DNA of 7,313 nt from Streptosporangiaceae bacterium (lineage in GTDB: Bacteria; Actinomycetota; Actinomycetes; Streptosporangiales; Streptosporangiaceae). The notes under the pieces are model-generated. The model was not told where the DNA came from and made no database searches. It worked only from the letters and a program-made list of their open reading frames with translations. A program made the position numbers and the translations under genes. Positions 5,320-7,313 of the stretch are shown here, piece by piece (within the stretch, counting starts at the first letter, position 1; every line of letters begins with the position of its first letter). The DNA lies in assembly GCA_030040475.1 (NCBI GenBank), contig JASHTQ010000179.1, forward strand, positions 1 through 7,313, written 5' to 3'.

Positions 5320-6243
5320 TCAGTCGGTCGGCTGCCAGAGGCGGAACGTGACGCCCTGATCGTCGACGCAGGTGGCGAGCAGCCCGTACGGCACGCGCGC
5401 GGGCTCGCCCGCGTGGCCGCCGGCCGCCCGGACCCGCTCGGCCGCGGCCGCGATGTCATCGACGCGGTAGGACAGCTGCACCTCTGGTTCCGCGTCCCGC
5501 GACGGCAAGATGCTCAGCGGCGGCGAGGTCTGGTCGGTTCGCCACGCGCCCGGGTGACCGGAGGAGAACGGCACTCCGAGGACGGCCTGGTAGAACTCCA
5601 TCGCCCCGTGCGTGTCCCGCGCCAGCATCGTGACGTTCGCGACGTCGCCCTGGCGGAGCCTCGTGCCTCGAGCCGGGCGCCTGAGCAGGATCCAGCGGTG
5701 CCCGAACGGGTCGACGATCACCGCGGCGCGGCCGTAGGGCTGGTCGGCAGGCTCCCGTTCCACCGAGGCGCCGCTGCGACGGGCCTTATCGGTGCTCGCG
5801 TCGACGTCGTCGACCTCCAGGTGCAGGCTGTGGCTGAACGTCGCGGGAGACTGCGGTGCGCGCACCGGCACCTCGGGCCACAGGTCAGACGCCTCGGAGA
5901 ACATCAGCACCGCGTCGCCGATGCCGACCTCGGCGTGGCCGATCGTGCCGTCCGCGTTGACCCATGGCTCGCCGCGGCGCCGCGCGCCGAGCACCTCGAT
6001 GTACCAGTCCATGGCGCGCCGTGCGTCGGACACGACGATGTAGGGGGTCAGTGCCGGAGGCCAGGCGGGCTCGCGCTCCACCTGGGCCGCGGCGGCCTGC
6101 TCGGTCATGCTTCCTCCTTGGGATGCGAACACTTCCCTGGTCAGCCGCTGCCGCAGCCGCCCGGCGAAGCCGAGGTCGGGACGAACCGGCGTGACGGGCT
6201 CGCGCAGTGCCGCAAAGAACGGCGCCTCGAACGGATCGGTCAT
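5320..6243 (-). CDS. Tandem VOC (glyoxalase/bleomycin resistance) domain protein coupled to ECF sigma factor
   Basis: This 307-aa cytosolic protein has three parts. Residues 1-45 are an extension with motif REPVTPVRPDLGFAGRLRQR, likely helical. Residues about 64-187 are the first VOC domain, PhnB-like: LTPYIVVSDARRAMDWYIEV, then GHAEVGIGDAVLMF, HSLHLEVDDVD and VIVDPFGHRWIL. Residues about 200-304 are a second, more divergent VOC domain: ARDTHGAMEFYQAVLGVPF, VQLSYRVDDI and DDQGVTFRLWQP. VOC domains bind metals or small ligands and catalyse dismutation, ring cleavage or drug sequestration; no activity can be assigned. The ATG at 6243 overlaps the sigma factor stop (ATGA), so translation is coupled. 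A second ATG at 6108 has AAGGAGG just upstream and would give 262 aa without the extension. Similar sigma/VOC pairs occur in actinobacteria, from general recollection. A role as sigma partner is inference. Confidence 0.9.
   Translation of the reverse strand: MTDPFEAPFFAALREPVTPVRPDLGFAGRLRQRLTREVFASQGGSMTEQAAAAQVEREPAWPPALTPYIVVSDARRAMDWYIEVLGARRRGEPWVNADGTIGHAEVGIGDAVLMFSEASDLWPEVPVRAPQSPATFSHSLHLEVDDVDASTDKARRSGASVEREPADQPYGRAAVIVDPFGHRWILLRRPARGTRLRQGDVANVTMLARDTHGAMEFYQAVLGVPFSSGHPGAWRTDQTSPPLSILPSRDAEPEVQLSYRVDDIAAAAERVRAAGGHAGEPARVPYGLLATCVDDQGVTFRLWQPTD
6113..6119 (-). promoter_or_regulatory. Strong internal ribosome binding site in the VOC gene
   Basis: On the minus strand AAGGAGG precedes an in-frame ATG (6108-6106) by 4 nt. 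It is the best anti-Shine-Dalgarno match in the window. It supports an alternative, shorter product starting MTEQAAAA, in addition to the coupled start at 6243. Confidence 0.6.
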
Positions 6244-6761
6244 CGCGAGCCCTCCTCTCCCTCGTACATCTGGCGGAACGCGGCGCGGGCACGCACCAGC
6301 AGCGCCTCGGTCGCGTGCAGGCTGCGGTCAAGGTGCCGGGCCACCTCGGGCACCGGCAGCCCGTCGAGGTAGCGCAGCGTGAGCGCGACCCGGTGATGCG
6401 CCCCGAGCCGACCGAGCACCTCACGGGCCCGGATCCGGTCGACGACCGCCTCCCACGGATCGTCGGCGCACGGCGTCTCGCCGTCCAGCAGCCGCAACCC
6501 GCGCTGCTCCCGCTCGGCCCGCCGCCAGTGGTCGGCGAGCTTGTGCCTGGCCACCCCGATCAGCCACGGGATCGAGGGCTCCGGCGCGCCGGGCTTGCGA
6601 ACCGCGTGCACGGCGGCCAGGAACGACTCGGCCGTGAGATCCTCGGCGAGGCTGGTATCGCCGCATCGGGCCAGCAGGTAGCCGTAGACGTGCGGCAGCG
6701 CGTCGTCGTACAGCTCCAGTAGCCCGAACGCCGGGTCGGGCCGCAGCCGCGGGTGCGTCAC
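6240..6761 (-). CDS. ECF (extracytoplasmic function) family RNA polymerase sigma factor
   Basis: This 173-aa sigma-70 family protein has only the two domains of ECF factors. Sigma-2 covers about 14-85: the core-binding helix GDTSLAEDLTAESFLAAV (34-51) and the -10 recognition helix IPWLIGVARHKLADHWRR (64-81). A short linker rich in Asp/Glu follows. Sigma-4 covers about 113-165, with helix-turn-helix LPVPEVARHLDRSLHATEAL and then LVRARAAFR for the -35 element. No extra C-terminal SnoaL or TPR domain is present. The start is a GTG at 6761, chosen because the family begins a few residues before LYDDALPHVYGYLLARCG. The Shine-Dalgarno is weak (GAGG, about 2-3 nt away). Its stop overlaps the VOC gene start by ATGA. 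No zinc anti-sigma or membrane anti-sigma gene is adjacent. No convincing autoregulatory ECF promoter was found in the 80-bp divergent gap, so signal and regulon are unknown. Confidence 0.92.
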   Translation of the reverse strand: MTHPRLRPDPAFGLLELYDDALPHVYGYLLARCGDTSLAEDLTAESFLAAVHAVRKPGAPEPSIPWLIGVARHKLADHWRRAEREQRGLRLLDGETPCADDPWEAVVDRIRAREVLGRLGAHHRVALTLRYLDGLPVPEVARHLDRSLHATEALLVRARAAFRQMYEGEEGSR

Positions 6762-6841
6762 ACCCTCATAGTCGTTCGGGCGGCCGGCACTCCGACGGGC
6801 GGTACCTGACTTTCCGCGAAGGGGAGTGCCAAGCTGTCCGT

Positions 6842-7042
6842 ATGACAGACGACAAGCCGGATTCCTCCGGGATCCAGAGGGTGACCGAAGCGATGGATGA
6901 GTTCATGGCAACGGTGCTCCGGAACCTGCGCACCGGGCAGGGTACTCCGCTGGAGAAGCTTGGCCTGCATAAGGCAAGCGAGGAGCTGCAGAACTGGCGG
7001 CCGGATATCCCGGGCGCGGGGACGGAGCCCGGACACGACTGA
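6842..7042 (+). CDS. Small hypothetical protein (66 aa)
   Basis: This 66-aa protein was not recognised. The N-terminus (MTDDKPDSSG) is acidic and polar. One amphipathic helix is likely over about 11-32 (IQRVTEAMDEFMATVLRNLR). A loop and a second short helix (PLEKLGLHKASEELQNW, 36-52) follow, then a Pro/Gly-rich, probably disordered tail. It has no cysteine, signal peptide or membrane segment. The ATG at 6842 is the only early start. A purine-rich AAGGGGAG lies 15 nt before it, farther than ideal. It is divergent from the ECF sigma factor across an 80-bp gap and might be under the same control. Its composition is more protein-like than the antisense frame over the same bases, which is why the plus strand is chosen. 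Confidence 0.62.
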   Translation: MTDDKPDSSGIQRVTEAMDEFMATVLRNLRTGQGTPLEKLGLHKASEELQNWRPDIPGAGTEPGHD

Positions 7043-7159
7043 CGAGACTGACAAGGACCCGGCGCGGAGCAGGATGCCGTGTTCCCGGCGGTTAGGGAGG
7101 CCGGCCGGGATGGCGCCGGGAGGGTCTGCGGGGGCAGCCGGGCGGGCAGGCAGGCGGAC

Positions 7160-7196
7160 CGGGCCAGGCCGGCTCGGGAATCCGGGCCAGGCCGGC
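7160..7196. repeat. 14-bp direct repeat pair
   Basis: CGGGCCAGGCCGGC occurs at 7160-7173 and again at 7183-7196, 23 bp apart start to start. It lies in the very GC-rich non-coding stretch after the 66-aa gene. It may be simple duplication; no function is indicated. Confidence 0.7.
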
Positions 7197-7212
7197 GGTT
7201 CTGGCCCGCATC

Positions 7213-7227
7213 TCGTGATGATCACGA
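7213..7227. repeat. 15-bp near-perfect palindrome
   Basis: TCGTGAT-G-ATCACGA has 7-bp arms around one base. Palindromes of this size are typical of dimeric regulator binding sites, and with a 1-base centre it cannot form a stable RNA hairpin. It lies in the non-coding end, 20 bp before the tandem hairpins. No regulator can be assigned. Confidence 0.6.
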
Positions 7228-7246
7228 TGGATTTGCCTGCTGGTAA

Positions 7247-7271
7247 CGGGGCTTGTGGGTCACAGGCCCCG
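7247..7271 (+). terminator. Stem-loop 1 of a tandem pair (possible terminator or RNA element)
   Basis: CGGGGCTTGTG-GGT-CACAGGCCCCG forms an 11-bp stem with a 3-nt loop, containing one T·G wobble when read as plus-strand RNA. There is no following U tract, which is common for actinobacterial terminators. It lies about 205 bp after the 66-aa gene, so it may instead serve something beyond the window. Confidence 0.5.
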
Positions 7272-7277
7272 CAAGAA

Positions 7278-7300
7278 GGGGCTTGTGCGTCACGAGCCCC
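7278..7300 (+). terminator. Stem-loop 2 of a tandem pair (possible terminator or RNA element)
   Basis: GGGGCTTGTG-CGT-CACGAGCCCC forms a 10-bp stem with a 3-nt loop. It repeats stem-loop 1 at a 30-bp period, with the same left arm but a right arm changed at two adjacent bases. Pairing is kept because the G·T wobble moves by one position. Confidence 0.5.
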
Positions 7301-7313
7301 GCTCAGGGCATCG

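Noticed and set aside
5413..6372. 319-codon plus-strand frame antisense to the VOC and sigma genes
   Set aside because: It is a mirror of the two coding frames on the minus strand, with no domain and His/Arg/Gly-rich composition.
6771..6841. Possible ECF autoregulatory promoter (GGAA...CGTC on the minus strand)
   Set aside because: The spacing between the GGAAAG and CGTC elements is about 12-13 bp, shorter than the 15-18 bp usual for ECF promoters, and the -35 is imperfect.
6758..7225. 155-codon minus-strand frame ending exactly at the sigma factor GTG (GTGA overlap)
   Set aside because: The translation is low-complexity (Pro/Arg/Gly), has no recognisable domain and is antisense to the better 66-aa plus-strand gene. 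Only its last codons (ATG AGG GTG TGA) might matter, as a mini-frame.

Overview
The window comes from a high-GC actinobacterium: G/C-rich third codon positions, GTG starts, a GlxA-type regulator, a DHA2 major facilitator transporter and an ECF sigma factor of actinobacterial style. A Streptosporangiales-like relative is plausible, but the sequence alone does not fix the genus. No rRNA, tRNA, CRISPR array, transposase or phage gene was seen.

Left part (1-3884). The window opens in the last 46 codons of an amidohydrolase (+). A short GC-rich spacer with a 13-bp tandem repeat follows. Next comes a two-gene minus-strand operon: a GlxA-like regulator (DJ-1/PfpI domain plus AraC helix-turn-helix) and, 8 nt downstream, a stand-alone DJ-1/PfpI protein of the isonitrile-hydratase type. 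Divergent from it is a 610-aa DHA2 drug-efflux-type transporter. Its promoter carries an AT-rich pseudo-palindrome that looks like a TetR/MarR-type operator, but no such regulator is encoded here.

Middle part (3885-5015). This is a decay zone. A thioredoxin-2-like gene keeps its start, ribosome binding site and frame but has lost the middle of the protein, including the WCGPC active site. Next to it lie a headless 3' end of an unidentified protein and a headless MprB-like sensor kinase that keeps only the end of the dimerisation helix and the ATPase domain. Three damaged genes side by side suggest an old rearrangement breakpoint.

Right part (5016-7313). A small hypothetical protein is followed by the most coherent candidate system in the window: an ECF sigma factor whose stop codon overlaps the start of a 307-aa protein with two VOC (glyoxalase-fold) domains. 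The VOC gene also has a strong internal Shine-Dalgarno before a second ATG, so two forms may be made. No classical membrane anti-sigma gene is adjacent. The VOC protein is therefore a candidate cytosolic partner or sensor, which is an inference. A divergent 66-aa hypothetical protein and a non-coding end follow. That end holds a 15-bp palindrome and two tandem near-identical hairpins.
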